From CBDCWQ01 sp965223435 (lineage in GTDB: Bacteria; Myxococcota; Kuafuiibacteriia; Kuafuiibacteriales; Kuafuiibacteriaceae), in contig CBDCWQ010000022.1 of the NCBI GenBank assembly GCA_965223435.1, positions 1,178,001 through 1,242,000 of the forward strand: 64,000 nucleotides of DNA, read 5' to 3'. A program made the translations under genes and the position numbers. Shown in pieces: positions 1-7,758 of the stretch. The notes under the pieces are model-generated. The model was not told where the DNA came from, did no database searches, and saw only the letters and a program-made list of their open reading frames with translations. Each line of letters opens with the position of its first letter. The stretch's first letter is position 1.

Positions 1-3000
1 GGATCTCGGCGGACCTGGAGGTCTCCCGCCGAGACCAGCAATCCGTCGCGGTCGTGGGCATAAGAAATGGTTTGGCCACCTTCGACCGTGAGGCTCGCTA
101 GGCTCAGGTCCGGATTGAAGGTCCGGCGAACTTGGCCGCTGACTTCACCGGTCCACGTGACCTCGGTGAGAAGGGGGCCGTCGTAGCTGTAGGCCAGATC
201 TACGCTGGAGGAATCCTTCCGATGGGCGAGTTTGCCGGTGTCCGCATCGTATTCGAAGGTGGTTTGACTTTCGGGGCGGACCACACGGGTCAGGCGACCC
301 ATGGCATCGTAGTGGCTCTCGAGCTCGCTGAGGTCCGGTAGGCGAACGCCAGTCAGCTGCGCATCGAGGTTGTAGGTGTATTCGACGCGGCCGGCGCCGT
401 CACCTACCATGGGCATGACGTAGCTTTGACTGAGACCCCTCGAATCATGGGTGAAAGCGTGCGCTGGACGGCCCGGCGGTTTCAGGCTTGTGAGGTTGCC
501 TGCGGGGTCATATTGGTACTTCACTTCTTGGCCGTCGGGGAGCACGTTTTTCAACAGCTGGCTCACGAGGTCGTATTCGAATGTTTCTTCGCGACCTAGG
601 GGGTCGATGGTTGCTTGAATTTCACCTCGAGCGTCGTAGACCATCTTGGAGACCCGGTCGCCTTGGGTCGTCGAGGTGAGCCGACCCCGTTCGTCGTACT
701 CGTACACTACGGGGAGGTACCCGGGGACCTCGACGCGGACGACACGGCCTTGGGCATCCAATCGGGTGGTGGTCTCCCGGCCTTCGGGGCTCACCGTCAC
801 GAAGGTTTGGGCCGTTCGATCGTAGATGAGGCGGCGTGGGTTTCCGTTGGTCGTCACGGTGTCTGTTTGTTTGAGCAGCGCATCGTGATCATCGAGCTCG
901 ACTTCGCGTTTGGCCGTGGTCACCGACGTCAGGCCACCGGGAGTACGGACCTCCATCCTTTTGGTGAGCGGGGCTTGTGCGCCAAAACGAGGGTCCGGCT
1001 GAAGTTCAAGTCGGGCCGTCGTGCCATCGGCGTAAGTCATCTCGCGAACGCTGTTGGGCTTCTCAATGACGGACGTACGCGTACCGTCTGGGCTTTGGAC
1101 CGTCTTTTCTTGGCTGCCGTCCTCGAGGGTCTTGGTGATGTATTTGGTTTTCACACCCTCGGGTGACGAGAATTCGACCTCATACCCGTTTTCGAGCTCC
1201 GAACGAACAAGAACGCGCTCGCCGCCTACGGAGTCGATGTCGCGGGTAAGGCGACCCAGTTCGTCGTATTCAAAATGGGACGTCGAACCCCTGGGGTCTG
1301 ACGTCGACGCCAAAAGCCCGTGTTCATCGTGGTAGGTAAACGAGTAGGTCTCACCATTGGGGTTGGTGATGGTGCTGATGAAGCCGTCTCTATTGTTGGT
1401 TAAGCGGGTCTGATGACCATAGGGTCCGGTGATAAGAACCGGTAGGCCATGCTCGTTGCGCTCGATGGTGGTTGTGTCCCCATCCAAATCTTGTACCGAT
1501 GTAAGCCTTCTCGATGAATCATAAGAAAACGAATAGATCAGGGCACCGGTTTCTGCATCGATCGTTTCTTTGTGATCTCCAAAGACATCAAAGACATAGA
1601 TCTCATCGCCACCCGCATCGACAATGTTTCTTGTCGGTCTCAACATAGCCCGCTCGGTTCGGATGCTTCCGTCAGGCATCACGACGACCCGCCCCCCGAG
1701 CAATCGCTCTGAGCCCACCCATACCGAATAGAGCCGGCCAAGGCTGAGATACCCGATATAGGCTATCGTCCTTTTTCCATCGATTTCGCGACCTCGGTTT
1801 ACGAAGAATATCGTTCCGTCTTCACCAACCTCAACGACGCCCGGGCTGAAGAGAGTTCCGGTGGCCGGCGAGCCATCGGTGAATGGCACCCCTGGCCCCG
1901 AATAGGGATTGCCACGACTTTCGGCGATGACATTGATGATCCCCTGGGGTGAAATTCTGCGAATGCCATCCATATCCACAAAATAGACACTTCCGTCCGG
2001 ACCCACACTGATGCTGCGCGACGGCCCTACGGCAGCTTCTGTAGCAAGACCGCCGTTCCCGCGTTGATGGGTCTCCGGCCGATGGGTAACCAGCGCCCCG
2101 CCAGCGAGATGCGTGGCGAAGCCCGCAGCGTCGATCTTTTGAACGAAATCGTCTCCAACAACGTAGATACTGCCATCTGGACCAACATCAATTCCCTTGG
2201 CATCGACCCAGACCTCCTTCGCCAGCCCATCCGCGGGGCGCTCTCCCTGGCGAGGGCGTTCGGCCCGGCCTCCCCCCACGTGATCGAGGATGCCGCTGGG
2301 CAGAACGCGCCAGACCGACTCGGGATGCATCGTAAAATAGATGGTGCCGTCTGATGCGACCGTGAGGCCTTGGAAACGCGGCAAACGCACGGATCGGGCA
2401 TCGATGCCGTTAAGCTCGATAATCCTCAGCAACCCATCGATGTACCCGGACATGGGTTGCTCCCCGCCTCCGGCAAGGAGCAAACGATCTCCGTTGGGAT
2501 CAATTCGATACAGAAAATTTCCACCCCGCGGCTCCCATTTGGTCACGTACAGGGCACCGTCGGGGCCGGACGCGATGTTGCCCGGGAACTCGAGAGGCCG
2601 AAAAAGATCGCCCGAAGGGATTCCGAATGCGTCGTTGTGCAGCGCCTGATGGCTCCCGTCACCCTTAAGCAGTTTGTCTCGGTTTAGACGATGGCGGAGG
2701 TTAACAGTCCACAGGTTTGAAACGGAAGCACCCTCAACAATGATCTGGTCTTTATCCCACACGATGAGATCGGGAATTCTATTGGCTCTCGCCCGGCCAC
2801 TCCCCCATGACCGAGTGAATTGCGTGCCACTTGGAAAGCGAGCAAAGGCCTGTGCGAACGCAATGCCCGGTGCATACATCGGGGCGTACGAATAGCCCAC
2901 GCCTACGATCGCGTGGACCGAGCCATGCACACGACGCCCAAAAGCATCTATCCGATCCCATTCGAAGTGATAGGTTTGATTGGGCTCGGGCGGAAACCTT

Positions 3001-4760
3001 TTTCGGATTCTTCGCCCGGCGATCTGGATTTCCAGGTGAATCTGGATCGCATCCTTTGGAACCTCGTTGGAGCTCAATGGGATCGATATGCTTCTTGCTG
3101 CTTTCGTCGCTTCGAAGCTTCGGTAGTGGAGACTCAGCGGCGTCCCCGCGATGGAGATGTCTTCACCCAAGGTCTGACTCTGGCACTCGATGACCGAACC
3201 ATTCTGCTCGCAATCACTCTCCTCGTCCTGATGTGAGTATGGATCGCGTTGTCCCGGCGCTGTTGCCGAAGCGAGCGGGACGTAAGGCCAATTGATGTCC
3301 CAGGGCGTAAAGTGAGGAATGGGCACCCGCCACAAAGATGTTTTGACCGGATACAGGTTGGCGAGTTTCTGACGCTCACTTGAGTCGATGCCGGCACGGA
3401 GAAGCGACTGATCATCCTCGGGAACCCCGTCTCCGTCGAGGTCCACCCGGGCTTGACCGCCTTCGATATCGAGGACTTCGATCACCAGTCCGTTGTTTGA
3501 GGGTAGCCAAACGGCGGCTTCTCGGTTGTAGTACCCGGCGGGCACAACTTCCCCGACCGGGAACTCGAGGAAGTTTTCAACGTAAAATGTGACCGGGCGA
3601 TCAAATTTCACGGTGGTGGCCCCAGCTTGAAGCGCTTCGTCCACTGTCAAATCGACGGCGTATGTATAGGCGCTGGCCGGGGGGAGCGGACCCGGCATGG
3701 CCATGGGCCCGCCTTCTCCGACCGTGTATTCCGTGGCGCGAATATCGAGTGAGGTCAGCGGCACTTCTTCTCCGTTGGGCATGACCATTTTGGCTTGAAC
3801 GCCCTCGGGGAACATCAGCGTTGCCTGACGCTCCCCTGAGGCATCTTCGGTTCGATTGCCTTGAGCGACCTGAATGCCTGTGGCTGCCACAAGATCGATG
3901 GTGGTCACGTGATCGTCGAGGGCGATCATGGCGACGTCGTCGGTGAAAGCATAACCTTCCCAAGGGGCTTGGACCCGTCGGTCCACAGGCAAAAAGCCTG
4001 CTTTTTCGAAGCGGACGACCAGATGTCCTCCGCCGTTGACGACGAGATTGAATTCGCCCTGGGTGCCTGACAACGTGCTGCCAAATTCTGGATGGTCCTT
4101 GATGGAAATCGAGACATCGCTCAAAGGGCCTCCATCGCGCAGTCCGACAACCCCGCGTACCAGACTTGCCCGGGCGGGCTCAATCACATCGGCGGCCACG
4201 CCAACTTGTACGGCCTGGGTGCCCTCGTAGAGAAACTTGGTAGCGGTATAAGGCGTCGTGGGAATGGCCGGGTTGAGTTTGGGCGCCATCTTGGCAACGT
4301 CTGGAGGGGGAGCGCCGGTGGTCGATACTTGGAGGGTCGGGCCGCCCTGGGATGCGTTGCCTGCCGAATCGGAGGCTTCAATCCGGAATGTGTATGCGGT
4401 CGCCGGCATGAGGCCCGAAAGGCTGTACGCGGTCGTCGCGCTTGAGGTCGACGCGGTGCGTTGGCCATCCTGGTAGATATGGTAGGAGGCAACCCCAACT
4501 TCGTCGGTCGCGGCTGTCCAGGTCAAGGTCAGGCCGGATCTTCCGATGTTGACTGCGGTCAGTGTGGAGCCTTGAGACCACTGTGGGGGGCTGGAGTCGG
4601 CGTCGCGATCGCGACCGGTTCCACCACACGCGAGTGCCAAGGCTGAGAGAAAGAGAAGAGGACGACCTACTTTGCAGGTTTCCGTACCCGCCAGCCTCAT
4701 GACGCGGTGCTTGCGGCCATGAGGTCGGATGTGGGCATGGTTTTTGGTTGGTTTCAGCAT
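1..4760 (-). CDS. Teneurin-like Rhs/YD-repeat lipoprotein, copy A (3' end beyond the window)
   Basis: The minus-strand frame starting at the ATG at 4760 stays open to base 1, giving at least 1586 codons, so the C-terminus is outside the window. GAAGGAG lies 8 nt before the ATG. The N-terminus has a hydrophobic stretch ending LALAC (Cys45), a probable but imperfect lipobox. Next come an FN3 domain (about 55-150), a TTR/carboxypeptidase-regulatory-like domain (about 200-265), a DLDGDG Ca-binding-like motif, NHL-type repeats (IDVGPDGSIYVV, ISVGPDGSVYFV, about 690-850) and many YD repeats (FEYDELGRLTRD, YQYDPAGNLTSL). This order resembles bacterial teneurin homologues and polymorphic toxin carriers. 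The role is inferred: a surface-anchored shell that delivers a C-terminal toxin. The toxin tip cannot be seen. Copy B is a paralogue; the first 330 codons are nearly identical, while the NHL region is very different. Confidence 0.85.
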   Translation of the reverse strand, partial: MLKPTKNHAHIRPHGRKHRVMRLAGTETCKVGRPLLFLSALALACGGTGRDRDADSSPPQWSQGSTLTAVNIGRSGLTLTWTAATDEVGVASYHIYQDGQRTASTSSATTAYSLSGLMPATAYTFRIEASDSAGNASQGGPTLQVSTTGAPPPDVAKMAPKLNPAIPTTPYTATKFLYEGTQAVQVGVAADVIEPARASLVRGVVGLRDGGPLSDVSISIKDHPEFGSTLSGTQGEFNLVVNGGGHLVVRFEKAGFLPVDRRVQAPWEGYAFTDDVAMIALDDHVTTIDLVAATGIQVAQGNRTEDASGERQATLMFPEGVQAKMVMPNGEEVPLTSLDIRATEYTVGEGGPMAMPGPLPPASAYTYAVDLTVDEALQAGATTVKFDRPVTFYVENFLEFPVGEVVPAGYYNREAAVWLPSNNGLVIEVLDIEGGQARVDLDGDGVPEDDQSLLRAGIDSSERQKLANLYPVKTSLWRVPIPHFTPWDINWPYVPLASATAPGQRDPYSHQDEESDCEQNGSVIECQSQTLGEDISIAGTPLSLHYRSFEATKAARSISIPLSSNEVPKDAIQIHLEIQIAGRRIRKRFPPEPNQTYHFEWDRIDAFGRRVHGSVHAIVGVGYSYAPMYAPGIAFAQAFARFPSGTQFTRSWGSGRARANRIPDLIVWDKDQIIVEGASVSNLWTVNLRHRLNRDKLLKGDGSHQALHNDAFGIPSGDLFRPLEFPGNIASGPDGALYVTKWEPRGGNFLYRIDPNGDRLLLAGGGEQPMSGYIDGLLRIIELNGIDARSVRLPRFQGLTVASDGTIYFTMHPESVWRVLPSGILDHVGGGRAERPRQGERPADGLAKEVWVDAKGIDVGPDGSIYVVGDDFVQKIDAAGFATHLAGGALVTHRPETHQRGNGGLATEAAVGPSRSISVGPDGSVYFVDMDGIRRISPQGIINVIAESRGNPYSGPGVPFTDGSPATGTLFSPGVVEVGEDGTIFFVNRGREIDGKRTIAYIGYLSLGRLYSVWVGSERLLGGRVVVMPDGSIRTERAMLRPTRNIVDAGGDEIYVFDVFGDHKETIDAETGALIYSFSYDSSRRLTSVQDLDGDTTTIERNEHGLPVLITGPYGHQTRLTNNRDGFISTITNPNGETYSFTYHDEHGLLASTSDPRGSTSHFEYDELGRLTRDIDSVGGERVLVRSELENGYEVEFSSPEGVKTKYITKTLEDGSQEKTVQSPDGTRTSVIEKPNSVREMTYADGTTARLELQPDPRFGAQAPLTKRMEVRTPGGLTSVTTAKREVELDDHDALLKQTDTVTTNGNPRRLIYDRTAQTFVTVSPEGRETTTRLDAQGRVVRVEVPGYLPVVYEYDERGRLTSTTQGDRVSKMVYDARGEIQATIDPLGREETFEYDLVSQLLKNVLPDGQEVKYQYDPAGNLTSLKPPGRPAHAFTHDSRGLSQSYVMPMVGDGAGRVEYTYNLDAQLTGVRLPDLSELESHYDAMGRLTRVVRPESQTTFEYDADTGKLAHRKDSSSVDLAYSYDGPLLTEVTWTGEVSGQVRRTFNPDLSLASLTVEGGQTISYAHDRDGLLVSAGDLQVRRD

Positions 4761-5167
4761 ACGGGTTGCTCCTTCAACGGCCGCTCCAAATGCGGGTACA
4801 GAAAACCAGCGAGCACAACGAGTGCGAGAAAGCTTGAATCACACGCCCCCCTGGCTTCGTGATCCGAGGGAACTCTAGCGTCCTTTTGCGTCGAGAGCAC
4901 GACAAAAAAATAGAACAAGTGCGTGTGGCCGATCACAATCGTGTGCGCAAAGAATGTTCCGAGTTGAAAACCTAGAGAGAACGCATGTTTTTTGTGAAAC
5001 GAAAACTCCGAACGGAATGAAATTCGTAGCCAAACTCGACAAGATCATCGCGTCGTTTCTTGCCCTACTCCTGGTCCACCCTCGGCCCACGCATCTGAAA
5101 CCGATCTACCTAAAGCCACGTGTGGAGCCCATACTTGACCGTTGCCCCTGTCGGAGATCGTTCACCT
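3760..5167. repeat. Near-identical 1.4-kb block shared by copies A and B (A member)
   Basis: This stretch matches 18930-20337 at a constant offset of 15170, with only scattered substitutions and two compensating 1-nt indels. It covers about 330 N-terminal codons of copy A and 407 bp upstream of its start. Similarity stops abruptly at 5167 and falls off below 3760. The shared upstream 400 bp holds no convincing gene and presumably carries the promoter of both copies, together with the GAAGGAG ribosome-binding site at about 4769-4775. Confidence 0.9.
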
Positions 5168-5673
5168 GTTCGGCACCGATCCGAAACAAGCCTATTTGGC
5201 GATTTTCACGCATGAGATCTGCCTTGACCTTGGGCACGATCAACTCCAGGCCCGCAGTCTCGAGTCCTCGGTTAACGTCAAGCTGAACACGCGCGTTCCA
5301 GGTATTCTTCTGGGGATCGAACCACGTATCCGACACGGTGATCATACGGGATAAGTGACCTCCAATCGAGGGCCAGTCAAGCAACGAAAGTCTTCCGCGG
5401 GTGGGCGCGCCGCCTCCTCGTGCGATTGGCGCTTCTCATATTCCTCAATCACGACCCGGAAAGCTTCGTCCACCGCGTGCGATACAACTGCCCGAGTGCG
5501 ATTCTCTGCCACCGTTCTCGCCAAGTCCGGATTCCTGAGTGTAGCCTGGCCCACACGGTGCAGCTCGACGCCCTGCATCCACGTCTGGTTCTCCGTCCAG
5601 GCCGGCCGTTCCTACCTTCGTTGCATGAGACGAATGTTATGAAGCACACCACTAGGAACAGAGTGGTCCTCAC
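5106..5673 (-). pseudogene. Broken LPP20-like lipoprotein gene
   Basis: Starting at the GTG at 5673, the minus strand encodes a short lipoprotein signal (RTTLFLVVCFITFVSC, lipobox FVSC). The reading then jumps to a second frame near 5590, with a segment containing GVELHRVGQATLRNPDLAR and AENRTRAVVSHAVDEAF. Near 5380 it jumps to a third frame (VSDTWFDPQKNTWNARVQLD). Together these follow the usual LPP20-type plan: a lipoprotein anchor, an 'A-x-x-R-A' helix, then 'x-x-W-x-D-x-x-x-x-x-x-A' beta strands. At least two frameshifts break the gene, so no functional product is expected. The family call rests on pattern resemblance only. Confidence 0.45.
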
Positions 5674-5974
5674 ATCGCCTCATGTTGAGCGTTTCTCGAC
5701 GGCTATTGCGCAGCTGCGGGATCCTCGGTCGGCGGAGGCTTTTCGCGAGCGACAGACAGCTGCCACACTTGCTGCCGGCATTGAAGAGTTTGGATCCACT
5801 GGACTTGGACTCGTTCGCATTGCCTGTCACGGCCACGGCCAAATCGAAGGGAACATTGACTCAGACGGCGTTGTTACGACGCGCGTTCAGCTTGACCAAG
5901 GGGTACTCCTCATCCAGGGCTTCCGCCTGACGTCCAAGGTCCCAGGGAGCATGAAACAACCCCAAGCGACGCCT

Positions 5975-6226
5975 TCTCTGACCTAGGGAGTTTGAGAACC
6001 GACTTCTCTAAAACCGGACGTGCTTCCGTCAGCCTTCCCCCTCCCCTTAAGCTCTACCCGAGCAACACATGGTGCGCCTTCTATTCCGGATTCTTCAACG
6101 ACAACTCTAAAAACAGCCTAGCGGCCTCATCAAACCGACGAGCACGGAAGAACACCATCCCCTCACGAACGCGGTTTCTTCGGCTGCGCATGAGGTTGTA
6201 GGCGTACTCGCATATTCTGCAGCTCC
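5975..6226 (-). pseudogene. TPR-gene remnant with two in-frame amber codons
   Basis: The minus strand reads MRSRRNRVREGMVFF, then RRFDEAARLFLELSLKNPE, stop, KAHHVLLG, stop, SLRGGGRLTEARPVLEKSV. Apart from two TAG codons (6083-6081 and 6056-6054, nine codons apart) this is ordinary tetratricopeptide sequence, with the Ala/Leu/Pro spacing of two helix pairs. No start or full-length frame remains. It lies upstream of the broken LPP20-like gene on the same strand, and both were probably part of one ancestral operon. The rest of 5674-6275 shows nothing I can support. Confidence 0.5.
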
Positions 6227-6275
6227 AGGCCGTCAGCATCAAATACCGTCGATAAAGTCAGCGACCTTGTGGTTA

Positions 6276-6890
6276 TCAAATGTCAGATATTCGTAGCCCA
6301 ATATTACTCACAGAAGGCGCGCGCCAATCTGCCTCGATCGATTGCCTTTGCTCCGGACACACGAAACGTTTAGAGAGACGCTCAACATCACTTCGTTGGC
6401 GCGCGAGCTCACGCTGCATCAGAGGATGTCGCTGTATTTGCACTTCAAGATCGACCGCGTTCGCATCCATTCCCTCTAGTTCCTGCACATACATGTCAAC
6501 AGTGTCGCGGCAAAGCAAAGCTGCTTCTGCAGCGATGCTCTCATCTTTCTGACGAACAAAGTCAATGACCATTCCAGCAATTACTGCAGCATCAAGCCCC
6601 GGCGAGACATAGATCGAGTCAAACTCTTCTGTGTTTGGTTCGGCGGCTTCGCAAGATGCCCGGACGTCATCCAGTGAATTGTCATTGACTGTTCCACCCG
6701 AAAGAACTTGCCAGCCTATATCCAGTGCTTCTTGAAGGGCTTCTGGATCACCCCATCCATGGCACCGAGCGAACACAAGGTAATTAGGAAACAGCCGTTC
6801 CGCGCACGACAGCATAAAAGCCAACACAGACGAGAATGACATGTCTCTGAGCTTCTTTAACACTTCATCTTGCTCGAGCTTCTTCTCCAA
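6276..6890 (-). CDS. DUF416 (YjaG-like) family protein
   Basis: The 204-aa product aligns from memory with E. coli YjaG along its length. Shared features are the N-terminal SSVLAFMLSCAERLFPNY block (YjaG has an equivalent 'CERMYPNY'), the acidic DSIYVSPGLDAAVIAG segment in the middle, and a C-terminus ending in SNIGL. The function of DUF416 is unknown. The TTG start at 6890 is preferred because homologues have about 16 residues before the first conserved helix; the alternative is the ATG at 6842. It lies downstream of the orphan Rhs tip and its candidate immunity gene on the same strand, so it may be a second or displaced immunity gene. That role is inferred from position only. Confidence 0.7.
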   Translation of the reverse strand: MEKKLEQDEVLKKLRDMSFSSVLAFMLSCAERLFPNYLVFARCHGWGDPEALQEALDIGWQVLSGGTVNDNSLDDVRASCEAAEPNTEEFDSIYVSPGLDAAVIAGMVIDFVRQKDESIAAEAALLCRDTVDMYVQELEGMDANAVDLEVQIQRHPLMQRELARQRSDVERLSKRFVCPEQRQSIEADWRAPSVSNIGLRISDI

Positions 6891-7308
6891 AGCCTACCCC
6901 TACTTCAACGGACTGGGCGGCGAGATCCCCTGACCGGACAAAAAAATTGGAGCATACAGCACAAACGAGCCTTCGCTAGAATAATTCGTGCAGTCCACAG
7001 CCGCTGTACAGTGAGCTTATATGCAACCGACGAGCCAACGGGAACACGGGCGGGGGCGAAAAGAGCCGCTGCAAAACCGTTAGGACTTCTGCCGGGGACA
7101 TCTAGAACGTTGCCTGCGCGATTAAACCCAGGGATCACTTGCGTCGACCCCTTGTGCCTCACGAATCCCGCAGCCCAAGTGCGCGCCGGTTCGGTCTTAC
7201 AGCGCCCGGTCCGAAGGCAATTCGGCCCACCGGTCCCCCTCCACTCACTCACACCCACGCAAACCGGTTCGGATCAACGCAGGTGGACTTCGATATAATT
7301 ACCTCAAA
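6891..7308. other. 418-bp stretch with no supported gene
   Basis: Open frames here (for example 6905-7258 on the minus strand) have erratic composition and no recognisable domain or ribosome-binding site. It separates the DUF416 gene from the candidate immunity gene and may be decayed sequence from earlier toxin/immunity cassettes. Confidence 0.4.
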
Positions 7309-7758
7309 CTATTCTGCAAAGTACGGTCCGTAGTTCGAGGGCGAGTGGGTGAACGCCATTGTCCAATTCAGGCTCTCTGGAAACACCAAGATGTCTGCAC
7401 CGATTGCCAAAGAACCCGGCGGCCTTCCTTCGCAGCGAAAACCATACTCTTTTCGACTGCAAGCGCTGAGAACCAGGAAGGCACACGAGTCCTGGTGTCG
7501 AAAACGCATCCACGCACGTTCACCTGTCTTGCACTCCCAGTAGTCAAAGCTAAAGATGTGCCAGTCGTATTCTCCGTGGATCCATTTCCCGGTTGCTTGA
7601 TGCATTTCGCCAGCAAACCTCGCTCGCCATATCCGTTGCCACCGCCAGATCTCCTTCCTCGTAAGAACGCAAGGCCGGCAGTTAGCTGCATCTAGAGCAT
7701 CAAAGAGTCGTGTCTCAAAGGAAGACCCCTTGGCTTCTCTTTCCTCAGTACATGACAT
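7309..7758 (-). CDS. Candidate immunity protein for the orphan Rhs tip C
   Basis: From the ATG at 7758 this encodes about 149 aa, soluble, rich in Trp, Arg and Cys, with no signal peptide (for example KEIWRWQRIWRARFAGEMHQ and DWHIFSFDYWEC). I recognise no family. The start overlaps the end of the toxin gene by 14 nt: the toxin ends GTC ATG TAC TGA and the new frame begins ATG TCA TGT ACT. This arrangement suggests translational coupling, and the gene just 3' of a Rhs toxin is the standard place for cognate immunity. A longer frame opens at 7851 inside the toxin but would overlap it by more than 100 nt. The immunity role is inferred from position. Confidence 0.6.
   Translation of the reverse strand: MSCTEEREAKGSSFETRLFDALDAANCRPCVLTRKEIWRWQRIWRARFAGEMHQATGKWIHGEYDWHIFSFDYWECKTGERAWMRFRHQDSCAFLVLSACSRKEYGFRCEGRPPGSLAIGADILVFPESLNWTMAFTHSPSNYGPYFAE

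Noticed and set aside
132..1335. Plus-strand open frames through copy A
   Set aside because: They are antisense shadows of the YD-repeat frame, which is open over the whole stretch with sensible residues.
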